64,000 nucleotides of DNA. It comes from Acidobacteriota bacterium (GTDB lineage Bacteria; Acidobacteriota; Terriglobia; Bryobacterales; Bryobacteraceae). The stretch's first letter is position 1, and each line of letters opens with the position of its first letter. The position numbers were made by a program, and so were the translations under genes. Location of the stretch: positions 62,001 to 126,000 of the forward strand of contig JACQZR010000155.1 of the NCBI GenBank assembly GCA_016213775.1. Direction: 5' to 3'. Of the stretch, positions 55,047-63,763 are shown piece after piece. Under the pieces are notes generated by a model. It ran no database searches and was not told where the DNA came from. It saw only the letters and a program-made list of their open reading frames with translations.

Positions 55047-55622
55047 TCACGACAACGAGTCAACTGCCGGAACCCCCCCCGATCGCTTCCTCCGAGCCCT
55101 CGCGATCAAGGCGACGATTCCCGCTCCGGAGAGCCACAGTGCGCCAGGCTCCGGCACGGTGCTTGCCGGGGTGGCGGCGACAAACCCGGCGGAACTGGCT
55201 GGCCCGCCGGCAGTAACTATAACGGTAGCGGCTCCGTCATCGCAGACGAACGCGTCAGCACAAACAATGATTTGAAACATCTGAAAGGGACCAACGTTCC
55301 CATGGTTCCAAGCGCTCTGGCAACCGGCCGTGGTGAGAGCGTTGAAGAACCCCGCCGCGCTCTGGCCACTCTTGCAGGGGCCCACATCGGTGTTGCCCGT
55401 GAATGCGTTGGCATCGATCGTCAAATCGAACAAGACTCCGCCTTGTGTAACCAGGAATGCCGAGAAAGGGTTCACCGCGAGCGAAGCGTCGTAGGTGAAG
55501 CTACCGGCAGTAGGAACGATGGGGCCCCCGATAAAGGACAGGTTGTAGGTGACCGGACTGGCCTGGAGTAACGCGGATGCGGCGGTGAGCAGGCACGAAA
55601 GCATCAGGATCTTCTTCTTCAT
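55047..55622 (-). CDS. PEP-CTERM secreted protein, copy 1
   Basis: 191 aa. A leader (MKKKILMLSCLLTAASALLQ) precedes a beta-rich body (VTYNLSFIGGPIVPTAGSFT, YDASLAVNPFSAFLVTQGGV), with two cysteine-containing strings (VGPCKSGQSAAGFFNALTTA, CADAFVCDDG). The C-terminus is a PEP-CTERM sorting signal: VPEPGALWLSGAGIVALIAR followed by RRKR. Proteins with this signal are processed by exosortase. It is a paralogue of the gene at 55908-56480 with strongly similar upstream DNA. A GGAGG site lies 6 nt before the start codon. Confidence 0.9.
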   Translation of the reverse strand: MKKKILMLSCLLTAASALLQASPVTYNLSFIGGPIVPTAGSFTYDASLAVNPFSAFLVTQGGVLFDLTIDANAFTGNTDVGPCKSGQSAAGFFNALTTAGCQSAWNHGNVGPFQMFQIIVCADAFVCDDGAATVIVTAGGPASSAGFVAATPASTVPEPGALWLSGAGIVALIARARRKRSGGVPAVDSLS

Positions 55623-55747
55623 ATTCCCTCCGAACGAATGTGAGGCTGGCTACCGGAAGAAACAGGAACCGGGCCCGGTTCACGTCACCAGCGGCGAGAA
55701 TATTTTGCGTCCGCCCATCCGTGTGCGAGGATGTGACATTACACGTA
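55623..55747. repeat. Duplicated promoter-side segment, copy 1
   Basis: About 125 nt that closely match 56481-56605, including the AATGTGAGGCTGGCTACCGG string and the final GATGTGACAT-like palindrome end. It is the upstream side of PEP-CTERM copy 1. Confidence 0.75.
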
Positions 55748-55907
55748 AAGATTGAATACCCGCAGCGCTCCGCAATGTGCACGGCTCTTTCGTGGGTCTC
55801 GGCCATAAGTAGCACGGGCTCGGGCTCGTTAAGAACCTGAACTGATACGCTCCTTCGGCGGCCAGGCTTTGCGGAAGACCTGCTCCTGGGCAAGTCAAGA
55901 GAAAGAG

Positions 55908-56480
55908 TCAACTGCCGGAGACTGCCCCCGATCGCTTCCTGCGTGCCCAACCCCGCGCCATCAATGCAACGATGCCGATTCCGGAGAGCCACAGCACTCC
56001 GGGCTCGGGCACGGTGCTTGCCGGGGTGGCCGCAATAACCCCAAAGGAGATGGGTGACCCGCCGCCGCCCACGTTAACAAGAGCGTAAACGGCTCCGTCA
56101 GCGCCGCAGGTAGATGTATCAGAACAAGTCAAGATTTGAAAAAGCTGTGAGATGCCACCGTCCTGATAGGTCCAAACGGTCTGGCAACCTGCCGTGGTTA
56201 GAGCGTTGAAGAGCCCCGCCGCGCTCTGGCTACTTTTGCAGACGCCCACCGGGCCGTTGCCCGTGAATGCGTTGGCAGCGCTCGTGAAATCGAACAAGGA
56301 TCCAACTTCTGTCACGAAGAACGACGAGAAAGGGTTCACAGCGAGCGAAGCATCGTAGGTGAAGCTACCGGCAGTGGGAACAACGGGCCCTCCGGTAAAG
56401 GACAGATTGTATGCGGCCGGAGCGGCCGGGAGTGTAGCCGCGGCGGCGAGCAGCCACGAAAGCATCAGGATCTTCTTCAT
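55908..56480 (-). CDS. PEP-CTERM secreted protein, copy 2
   Basis: 190 aa, a paralogue of the gene at 55047 with the same layout: leader (MKKILMLSWLLAAAATLPAA), PAAYNLSFTGGPVVPTAGSF, TYDASLAVNPFSSFFVTEVG, TGNGPVGVCKSSQSAAGLFN, CSDTSTCGADG and the sorting end VPEPGVLWLSGIGIVALMAR with RKR. The two copies are in tandem about 860 nt apart and share their upstream DNA, so duplication was fairly recent. Its start is divergent from the ECF sigma gene at 56605 with 124 nt between. A shared control region with that sigma factor is possible. Confidence 0.9.
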   Translation of the reverse strand: MKKILMLSWLLAAAATLPAAPAAYNLSFTGGPVVPTAGSFTYDASLAVNPFSSFFVTEVGSLFDFTSAANAFTGNGPVGVCKSSQSAAGLFNALTTAGCQTVWTYQDGGISQLFQILTCSDTSTCGADGAVYALVNVGGGGSPISFGVIAATPASTVPEPGVLWLSGIGIVALMARGWARRKRSGAVSGS

Positions 56481-56605
56481 ATTCCCTCCGAAAGAATGTG
56501 AGGCTGGCTACCGGAAGAAACAGGAAGCGGGCCTGATTCACGTCACCCGCGGCGAAAATATTTTGTACCCGCCCGTCCGTGTGCGATGATGTGACATCAC
56601 ACGTA
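56481..56605. repeat. Duplicated promoter-side segment, copy 2
   Basis: Partner of 55623-55747. It forms the intergenic region between PEP-CTERM copy 2 and the ECF sigma gene. The end GATGTGACATCACAC contains a short palindrome (TGTGACATCACA-like) near the sigma start codon. Confidence 0.75.
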
Positions 56606-57174
56606 TGGAGGCGTCCGGGGAAATAACAAGGCTACTTTCTTTGTGGGCCGAAGGCGATGAGTCCGCCCTCGATCGGCTGATGCCTCTGGCTTACCAGGAA
56701 CTCCGCCAGATCGCCCAGTACCACTGGAACCGCCAGCCGCCAGGGCACACTCTACAGCCAACAGCCTTGATTCATGAGGCTTGGCTGAAGCTGGCCGGCC
56801 AGGACGGCCGGAGCTTCCAGAATCGCAAACAGTTCTTCGTGCTGGCATCCATGGCGATGCGGCAGGTGCTGGTGAATCATGCCGAGGCCCGGTTGGCCCA
56901 GAAGCGCGGAGGCGGCGCGCGGCAGGTTTCCGTCGACGAGAACGACCTCGCCGTCGAGCGCGAGGCCGACCAGGTGCTTGCCGTCCATCAGGCATTGAAG
57001 TCTCTACAAGCGGCCGATGCTCGCAAGTGCCGCGTGGTCGAGCTGCGCTATTTCGGCGGGTTGAGCATCGAAGAAACGGCCGAGGCTCTCGGCGTCTCTC
57101 CGGTCACGGTCACGCGCGACTGGCAGAGCGCCCGCGCCTGGCTCGCCCGTGAGCTCGGAATGGGCAAGTCGTGA
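56605..57174 (+). CDS. ECF-type sigma factor paired with the second TPR kinase
   Basis: 189 aa. This belongs to the group typical of Acidobacteria and Planctomycetes: ITRLLSLWAEGDESALDRLM, PLAYQELRQIAQYHWNRQPP, LQPTALIHEAWLKLAGQDG and FFVLASMAMRQVLVNHAEAR in region 2, and RKCRVVELRYFGGLSIEETA then EALGVSPVTVTRDWQSARAW in region 4. The kinase start GTG 57171 overlaps its stop by 4 nt (GTGA), so they are coupled; no anti-sigma gene is present. It is divergent from the second PEP-CTERM gene. Confidence 0.93.
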   Translation: MEASGEITRLLSLWAEGDESALDRLMPLAYQELRQIAQYHWNRQPPGHTLQPTALIHEAWLKLAGQDGRSFQNRKQFFVLASMAMRQVLVNHAEARLAQKRGGGARQVSVDENDLAVEREADQVLAVHQALKSLQAADARKCRVVELRYFGGLSIEETAEALGVSPVTVTRDWQSARAWLARELGMGKS

Positions 57175-59834
57175 CACCCCGAGTCGAAAGCGTCTATCTC
57201 GAGGCTTCGGCCCTCCCCTCCTCGGATCGGGCTGCGTTCCTCCACCGCGAGTGCGCCGGAGAACCCGAGCTTCATTCCGAAGTAGAGAGCCTGCTTGCGG
57301 CGGACCTGGGCACCAGCGATTTCCTGGAGATTCCGCCTTCCCGTCTGGCGGCCGACGTATTCGCGCATCGCCCCACCTGGCCCGAGTTCATTGGACCCTA
57401 TCGCATCCTCGGCGTGCTGGGCGAGGGTGGCATGGGCATCGTCTTCCGGGCCGAGCAAAAAAACCCACAGCGCATCGTCGCACTCAAAGTCATCCGGACG
57501 CCGATGATCAGCGCCGACGTTCTGCGCCGCTTCGAGTTCGAGGCGGCGGCGCTGGGACGGCTGCAACATCCGGGGATCGCGCAGATCTACGACGCCGGCG
57601 CCGGCGCGCAACCGTATTTCGCGATGGAGCTCATCGAGGGCCGCCCCTTCCTTGCATACGCCGCGGAGCTCTCGTTATCGACCGGACAGCGGCTGGAACT
57701 GATAGCCAAGGTCTGCGACGCGGTCAACCACGCGCACCAGCGGGGCATCCTGCATCGCGATCTGAAGCCGGGCAATATTCTCGTGGATAGTTCCGGGCAG
57801 CCGAAGATCCTCGACTTCGGCGTCGCACGCATACTCGACAGCGATTCTCAGGCCTCCCGCCAGACCGACCTCGGTCAATTGATCGGCACCCTCGATTACA
57901 TGAGTCCCGAGCAGACGCTGGGCGACCCGCGGGGTGTGGACATCCGCAGCGACATCTACTCGCTCGGCGTCATTCTCTACCAGTTGCTGGCGGGCCGCCT
58001 GCCGTACGAAACCAGACCCCGCGCCCTGCCGGAGTTGCTGCGAGCGATTCGCGAGGACGATCCCACCCCGCTCGGAGCCATCCATCGCGACTTCCGCGGC
58101 GACATCGAAACTATCGTTCACAAGACCCTGGCCAAGGAGCCGCACAACCGCTACGCCTCGGCGTCCGAGCTCGCAGACGACCTGCGGCGTTATCTCACCG
58201 ACGAGCCGATTCTAGCGGTCCCGGCGAGTGCCAGGTACCGCGCTGCCAAGTTCGTCCGCCGCTATCGCACCGGCGTGACAGCCGCAGCGGTACTGGCGCT
58301 GGTCATCCTGGGATTTGGCATCGCCATGGCGGTGCTTGCGGCAAGAAACGCACGCGAACGCGATATCGCCCGAACGGAGCGTTCCCGCGCCGACGCCGTG
58401 GTGAACTTTCTTCTCAGCGACGTGCTCGCCCAGGCGGACGATCTCGCGCAGGCCGGCCCCAAGCCGGATGCGAATCTCAAGGTGCGGGAAGCATTGGATC
58501 GCGCTGCGTCCCGCGTCCAGGGAAAGTTCGGACAACAGCCGCTGGTGGAAGCGTCCATCCGGCAGACGATCGGCGAGACCTATACGCGGATCGGGATCTA
58601 TCCTTCGGCCGACGAGCACCTGGAACGTGCGCTGGCCATTCGCCGCCGTCTTCTGCCCGCCGGGCATCCGGACCTCGTCGCTTCGTTGCTCCGCCTGGGC
58701 TTTGTCCGCCGTGGTTATGGGAGCGGCGATCATGGCGTCTCGCTGCTCGAAGAGGCTATCCGGACCGGTACCGCGGCATTGGGCGAGAGCAACCCACTCG
58801 TGCTGACAGCGATGAGCGAGCTTGCCGCCACATACAACGAGCTGGCGCAACTCGAAAAGTCGGCGGACTTGCGTGGCAAGGTGCTGGAAATCCGGCGCCG
58901 CGTGCTGGGCCCGTCCGACCCCGCGACCATTGATGCAATGGGCGACGTGGCGGTGTCCTACCATGCGCGCGGGATGGTTCAACAAGCAGAGGCTTTGTAT
59001 CTTCAGGTGATCGAAGCGGGCAAGCACCTGAATCCTGTTCCCCGCGACCCCATTTCCAACCTGGGTAATTTGTATATTCGCCTGGGAAGGTTCCAGGAGG
59101 CGGAGCCATACCTGCGGCAGGCGATGCAGATAGCGGCGGAGCGAATGAATGAGGAACATCCCTACCGCCTGTACGTGCAGGACAGCCTCGGCGCCCTGTA
59201 TCGGGATCTGAAGCGTTTTCGGGAAGCCGAGGCGCTCTTCCAGGAGTCATTGCGCGTGCGGCGCCGGGTGCTCGGCGCAGAGAATCGAAGCACGTTGATT
59301 GATGTTTCTCTTCTCGGGGACTTGTACTGTACTGAGGGCAAGTGGGCGGATGGCGAGAAGATGCTGCTCGATGCGGTAACGGTGCAGCGCCGCATGTGGA
59401 GCGATACGGATGAATATACGGTGCGTTCGATGGCGGCGTTGAGCCTGTGCTATGTGCGCCAGCACAAGTTTCAAGAGGCCGAGCCTTGGGCCGCCACCGT
59501 CGCGCGCCTCCGCCGGCCGTTGGGACTCTCGAATCCGCAGACGCGGGATGCCCTCATGATGCTGGCCGACATCCGGGAGCGGCGGGGCAGCCAGGCGGAA
59601 GCCGGCGCGCTGTTGAAGGAGGCGTGTTCAACCGGCGCGTCGAAGGATTGGCGCGAATACTACTGCGAAAGCCTGCGCGGGAGGAGCCTGGCCGCGGCGA
59701 ACTCGGTTTCACTCGCTGAGCCGCTGCTGGTTTCCGGTTACCAGGGGATGCTGGCCAATCAGAGCCGCATGCCGGCGGGAAGGCTGATGCACATCGCCGA
59801 CGCGAAGGCGGCACTTGCCACGATAAGGAAGTAG
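57171..59834 (+). CDS. Membrane serine/threonine kinase with C-terminal TPR repeats
   Basis: 887 aa from GTG 57171. The N-terminal 70 residues are a helical lead (SVYLEASALPSSDRAAFLHR), as in sigma-linked kinases. The kinase domain spans about 77-345: GEGGMGIVFRAEQ, VALKVIR (Lys 106), GILHRDLKPGNILVD (Asp 197), DFG (215-217), YMSPEQ. One membrane span at about 368-390. TPR repeats fill the rest (EQLLGE-type; LEIRRRVLGPSDPATIDAMG, GRFQEAEPYLRQAMQIAAER, MLLDAVTVQRRMWSDTDEYT). It parallels the 968-aa kinase at 31.2 kb, without the zinc ribbon. All catalytic residues are present. Confidence 0.94.
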   Translation: MTPRVESVYLEASALPSSDRAAFLHRECAGEPELHSEVESLLAADLGTSDFLEIPPSRLAADVFAHRPTWPEFIGPYRILGVLGEGGMGIVFRAEQKNPQRIVALKVIRTPMISADVLRRFEFEAAALGRLQHPGIAQIYDAGAGAQPYFAMELIEGRPFLAYAAELSLSTGQRLELIAKVCDAVNHAHQRGILHRDLKPGNILVDSSGQPKILDFGVARILDSDSQASRQTDLGQLIGTLDYMSPEQTLGDPRGVDIRSDIYSLGVILYQLLAGRLPYETRPRALPELLRAIREDDPTPLGAIHRDFRGDIETIVHKTLAKEPHNRYASASELADDLRRYLTDEPILAVPASARYRAAKFVRRYRTGVTAAAVLALVILGFGIAMAVLAARNARERDIARTERSRADAVVNFLLSDVLAQADDLAQAGPKPDANLKVREALDRAASRVQGKFGQQPLVEASIRQTIGETYTRIGIYPSADEHLERALAIRRRLLPAGHPDLVASLLRLGFVRRGYGSGDHGVSLLEEAIRTGTAALGESNPLVLTAMSELAATYNELAQLEKSADLRGKVLEIRRRVLGPSDPATIDAMGDVAVSYHARGMVQQAEALYLQVIEAGKHLNPVPRDPISNLGNLYIRLGRFQEAEPYLRQAMQIAAERMNEEHPYRLYVQDSLGALYRDLKRFREAEALFQESLRVRRRVLGAENRSTLIDVSLLGDLYCTEGKWADGEKMLLDAVTVQRRMWSDTDEYTVRSMAALSLCYVRQHKFQEAEPWAATVARLRRPLGLSNPQTRDALMMLADIRERRGSQAEAGALLKEACSTGASKDWREYYCESLRGRSLAAANSVSLAEPLLVSGYQGMLANQSRMPAGRLMHIADAKAALATIRK

Positions 59835-60171
59835 TTAACGCCGGGAAGCTGCGTTTTCCGAGGAATTCGAATCGCGGCCGGGATGGGCACGCACGCATCT
59901 TGGATGAGCGCGAGTGTTTCGGCGCGAAGCCGAGTACCGGATAACCCTGAGTAAACTCGGTGACCGGCACGCGGGGCCTACAATGGCGCATCTGCCGCGA
60001 TTGCTTCACTCGGCATTATCCTGCGACCTTTTCCCGACCTGCCAACTGGGCCGGAAGGAGAAAACCTTGGTCGAAACATATTTCCCAGCACCGTACGTTC
60101 TCGATAGGATGCTCTCCGGCCCGATGGCTCCTCACCTTGACGCGCTGGTCGTGGAACTAGCATCAGCGACG
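59835..60171. other. Intergenic stretch between converging genes
   Basis: 337 nt between the TPR-kinase end and the response-regulator end. It holds a possible integrase remnant (see 60067-60165) and otherwise no recognisable gene, repeat or strong hairpin. Confidence 0.4.
60067..60165 (+). pseudogene. Possible N-terminal remnant of a tyrosine-recombinase-type integrase
   Basis: A TTG codon at 60067, 7 nt after GGAAGGAG, starts VETYFPAPYVLDRMLSGPMA then PHLDALVVELAS. The pattern FP-P-VL-R-SGP-PHLD resembles the N-terminal core-binding part of phage-type integrases used by some insertion elements. After about 33 codons the frame becomes the antisense of the response regulator gene, so the rest is missing. 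Confidence 0.35.
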
Positions 60172-60810
60172 TCAGTCGAGCAAGCCGGCACGAAGCGCCT
60201 TGCTGACCGCTTCCGACTTTGTATGCACATGCAGCTTCTCGTAAATGCTGCGGATATGATTGCGAACCGTATTCACCGCAATGCCCATTTGGCCCGCCGC
60301 GTTGAGGTAACTGTATCCCTGGGCGATCAGGCCAAGCAGCTTTGTTTCCTGCGGTGTCAGTTTCGCCACAGCCTCGATGGGCGCCATCGTTTTGCGAAAG
60401 AGCGTGAGAATCTGGCTTGCTACCTCGGGCGACATCGGTGATCCGCCCTGGTGAGCGTGGCGGATGGATTCGAGCAGGCGGTCCGAGGAAATGTTCTTCA
60501 GAAGGTATCCGCATGCGCCATTGCAGATGGAGAGGAACACGTGCCGGCGATCCGCGACAACCGTCAGCATCACGATTTGCATGCCGGGAAACCGTTCCGA
60601 GAACAGGCTCGCACACTCAGCGCCGGACATGCCGGGCAAGCCAACATCCAGCAGCAGGACGTCGGGAGACGAGCGCAGGCGCCGCAATCCTTCTTCCGCC
60701 GACGAGAACGCGCCGGCACACTGGAAGCCGTCGGCGCCATCAATCAACATGCGAAGGCCCTCTCGTGTGGCCGAATCGTCCTCAATCAACGCTACCCGGA
60801 TCGTGTCCAT
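60172..60810 (-). CDS. LuxR/NarL-family response regulator
   Basis: 212 aa. Receiver domain at about 4-120 with acidic pocket (ALIEDD), phospho-acceptor Asp 55 (VLLLDVGLPGMSG), TVV and Lys 105 (GYLLKNIS). The C-terminal LuxR HTH at about 148-205 reads LTPQETKLLGLIAQGYSYLN, AAGQMGIAVNTVRNHIRSIY and EKLHVHTKSEAVSKALRAGL. It is the partner of the sensor kinase upstream in the same direction (gap 10 nt). Likely phosphorylated by that kinase and binding promoter DNA as a dimer. Confidence 0.95.
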   Translation of the reverse strand: MDTIRVALIEDDSATREGLRMLIDGADGFQCAGAFSSAEEGLRRLRSSPDVLLLDVGLPGMSGAECASLFSERFPGMQIVMLTVVADRRHVFLSICNGACGYLLKNISSDRLLESIRHAHQGGSPMSPEVASQILTLFRKTMAPIEAVAKLTPQETKLLGLIAQGYSYLNAAGQMGIAVNTVRNHIRSIYEKLHVHTKSEAVSKALRAGLLD

Positions 60811-60820
60811 TTCTGTGACC

Positions 60821-63763
60821 TTATGCAGTCCCGCCGAGAGGAATCCGCAACGACACTTCTGTTCCGCTTCCCGGTGTTGAGATCACGTCGAGGCTGCCGC
60901 CAAGCTGAACGGCGCGGTTGTACATGCTGTTGAGACCTCGCCCACGCGTCGATCCGGCTGGAATGCCGGTACCGTCGTCTTTGATGCGCGCCCGCAACGC
61001 GATTCCATCCAGCTCGATGCGCAGTTCGGCTGTCTGGCATTTGGAATGCCGCACGATGTTGTGAATCGCTTCTTTGAAAATCAAGAGCAAATGCCGTCTT
61101 TGCGCTAATGACAGACTGAGTTCCTCGGAGACAGGCGGCGTCTCAAAGCTCCATTGAATCGCTTTCGCGTCCAAGACGTCGGAGGCGAAACGACGGATGC
61201 GCGCGACAACGTCGGAAAGTGTGTCCTGCCGCGGATCGATCGCCCAAACGATGTCGTTCATCTTTTCAATCACGTCGCGCGCCGAAGTTGCAATCTGGTC
61301 GATGACAGGCGAGTGGGTGGAGGTGCGGCCCAGTTGTGCGCGAAGCACATCGCTCAGCACCGAGATTCGGGCGAGGCTGGAGCCGATGTCATCGTGCAGA
61401 TCGGTTGCGATGACCGAGCGGGTGCGTTCAATGGCCAGCTTGCGTTCCAGCACAAGCAGGTGGATCCAGTAGCCGGCGCCTATCAACGCAGCAGCCGTGA
61501 GGATTAAGAACCACCAGCGCTGCCAGACCGGTGCGGCGACAGAGAACAGCACTCGGGCGGGCCTGGAACCGACGACGCCGTTCGGGGAAACGCCGCGAAT
61601 CAGCAGTTGGTACGCGCCAGGAGTCAATGACAAGAAGACATTGCGGACCGTGGAAGGAGCGGACCAATCGGAATCCACGCCGGTGAGCCAGGTCTGGTAC
61701 CGAAGATCGTGACGGAAACCGCCGAATTCCACCATCACCTGCCGCTGCCAGGACGCGAGCGAGAGGGTCGCGGGCTCCGCTTCCCCCAGGTCGGAGATGG
61801 GCTGGCTTTCGCCGTTGACCCGTATAGAGTGGATGAGAACCGAGGTTTCAGGCGCGGGCTCTTCGCGCGGGATGATGCGGCAGATGCCCTGGTCGCCGCC
61901 GAACCAGAGGGCGCCGTGCCTGTCGCGGAACGCTACCCGAAGTCTTCCCGAGATGATTCCGTCGGCTGTTGTCATGCGGCGGGGGTGAAGCGGCGGCTGC
62001 TGTTGAGGGTCCAGGCTGTCCACCGATCCTGCGCCGGCGGCGTAGATTCTCCCTTGCAGGTCCTCCGCCAAGGCAGAAACAAAATCACTGGACAAACCGA
62101 CGGAGCGGTCGTATGTTGTAAAGGTTGGCGTCTCGGCCTGGAGGTTGTCCACTCGAAGCATGCCCTGGCTCCTGGTTCCCACCCACAAGCTCCCGCGGCG
62201 ATCGATCAACAAAGCACGCACGCCGTGTTCCGGGGCGCCCGACACTCGGCCCGAAAACTGATCGAAGCGTCCGTTGCGGTATCGGAGCAAGCCGGCGTAT
62301 AGCAGGCCGATCCAAACCTGGCCATGCCGGTCCTCGACGAAGCAGGACGCAGAGGTAGTGGCGTCCTTGAGCGACGGCAACCCGTCAGCTTCACTGAAAC
62401 TGCGAAAGCGTCCGGTGGCAGGGTCACGGCGGAAGAGTCCGTTATTGGCAACCTCGTAGATGCTGGCCCAAATGGCTCCGCTCTGTTCTTCAAATACCCT
62501 GGACACGCTGGCGGGCCCCAACTCCGCCACGCGCGAAGGTTGCCCCCGCAGTCCGCCTTGGTAGCGAAGCAGTCCAAGCGACGTTGCCAGCCACCAGTCT
62601 CCCGCTCGGGCATGGACGGCAATCTGGGACCAACTCCATCCCCACAGCGGACCGTATGGGCTAGCGGGCCGGACGGGATGAAAACGCAACCCGTCGAAAC
62701 GGTTCAGTGCGTACTGGTCCTGGTCTTTGGTGATCACCATCAAGTCGCCCTTTTGGTCCTCCATGATGGCCCACACCTTGGGAATCGGGAGGCCATCGGA
62801 TTCCGTGAATCGGGAGAAACCGGATCCCGGCAGCCGTGCCGCCCCGCCTCCATCGGTGCCCAGCCAGAGGCCGCCTTGAGAATCTGTGGCCAGGGACTCC
62901 AGAGGCAGATTGCGGATGGTATGGTCCAGCTCGATGGTTTGCCATTTTCCTGAAGGCAGCAGGCGTGCCAATCCCTGGAATGTGGCTACCCAAACCGAGT
63001 CTTGCCAGAAACGGATGTCTGTTACGTATTCGCTCGGAAGGCCGTCCGCGCGGCCGTAGCGGGCGGTGATTCGTGCACCGCCTGACTGCGAGTCGACTGC
63101 AAATTTCAAAAGTTGCGTTTGCGTGGAGGCCCAGATCGCGCCCGGGGTTTCATTCACCGTGACGAAGTAGTCGTCCTGAAAACCCTCGGCCCTGGTCCAT
63201 CGATCGAACTTACCCGCGTGGAACCGGTACAGACCGGAAAATGTCGCTGCCCAAACGGCGCCACGGCGATCCTTCAACAACCGGCGTACGGCAATCGAGC
63301 GGCCGGCAGGTTCCGCCTTCACGCCGGGAACCGGCTCCCACGCTTTTCCGGTGTTGCGCCGCCATAGCCCGTGTTCGGTTCCACACCACATCGCGCCCTC
63401 CTCTTCCAAGAGAGCGTAGATCTCGCCTAACCCCGGCGATTCGCAGCGGAAACGGCGCTTTCCGCCTTGCGGGTCAAACAAACAGAGGTGCTCCTTGGCC
63501 GCAATCCAGTAAGTGCCACCGGCGCGTTCGATGATGTCGTATACGCGATCGGATGGCAGACCGTCCGCTTTTGTGAAGGAATGGAAACTGTTGCCGTCGT
63601 ATCGTGTGAGACCTTCGGAGTGCGGAAACCAGACATATCCTCTGGAATCGGCCAGGATTCGCGGGACCGTGCCCGCGGGAAGCCCGTCGCGTGCGGATAG
63701 CACAACCATGGGCAATTGCTCTCCCCAAGCGAGGGAAGTGAGGAGTAAGATGAGACTCGGCAC
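60821..63763 (-). CDS. Propeller sensor histidine kinase of the HisKA_3 type
   Basis: 980 aa from GTG 63763 (leader MPSLILLLTSLAWGEQ). Many two-component-propeller repeats fill residues about 25-650 (DGLPAGTVPRILADSRGYVW, EGAMWCGTEHGLWRRNTGK, GGLWLGTDGGGAARLPGSGF, GRIYAAGAGSVDSLD), then a Y_Y_Y domain (LASWQRQVMVEFGGFRHDLR, LTPGAYQLLIRGVSPNGVVG), one membrane span near 745-762 (WWFLILTAAALIGAGYW), the HisKA_3 motif (ATDLHDDIGSSLARISVLSD, His about 783) and an ATPase domain (IFKEAIHNIVRHSKCQTAEL, IKDDGTGIPAG, RGRGLNSMYNRAVQLGGSLD). It is followed by its response regulator 10 nt downstream. The periplasmic signal is unknown. Confidence 0.94.
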   Translation of the reverse strand: MPSLILLLTSLAWGEQLPMVVLSARDGLPAGTVPRILADSRGYVWFPHSEGLTRYDGNSFHSFTKADGLPSDRVYDIIERAGGTYWIAAKEHLCLFDPQGGKRRFRCESPGLGEIYALLEEEGAMWCGTEHGLWRRNTGKAWEPVPGVKAEPAGRSIAVRRLLKDRRGAVWAATFSGLYRFHAGKFDRWTRAEGFQDDYFVTVNETPGAIWASTQTQLLKFAVDSQSGGARITARYGRADGLPSEYVTDIRFWQDSVWVATFQGLARLLPSGKWQTIELDHTIRNLPLESLATDSQGGLWLGTDGGGAARLPGSGFSRFTESDGLPIPKVWAIMEDQKGDLMVITKDQDQYALNRFDGLRFHPVRPASPYGPLWGWSWSQIAVHARAGDWWLATSLGLLRYQGGLRGQPSRVAELGPASVSRVFEEQSGAIWASIYEVANNGLFRRDPATGRFRSFSEADGLPSLKDATTSASCFVEDRHGQVWIGLLYAGLLRYRNGRFDQFSGRVSGAPEHGVRALLIDRRGSLWVGTRSQGMLRVDNLQAETPTFTTYDRSVGLSSDFVSALAEDLQGRIYAAGAGSVDSLDPQQQPPLHPRRMTTADGIISGRLRVAFRDRHGALWFGGDQGICRIIPREEPAPETSVLIHSIRVNGESQPISDLGEAEPATLSLASWQRQVMVEFGGFRHDLRYQTWLTGVDSDWSAPSTVRNVFLSLTPGAYQLLIRGVSPNGVVGSRPARVLFSVAAPVWQRWWFLILTAAALIGAGYWIHLLVLERKLAIERTRSVIATDLHDDIGSSLARISVLSDVLRAQLGRTSTHSPVIDQIATSARDVIEKMNDIVWAIDPRQDTLSDVVARIRRFASDVLDAKAIQWSFETPPVSEELSLSLAQRRHLLLIFKEAIHNIVRHSKCQTAELRIELDGIALRARIKDDGTGIPAGSTRGRGLNSMYNRAVQLGGSLDVISTPGSGTEVSLRIPLGGTA

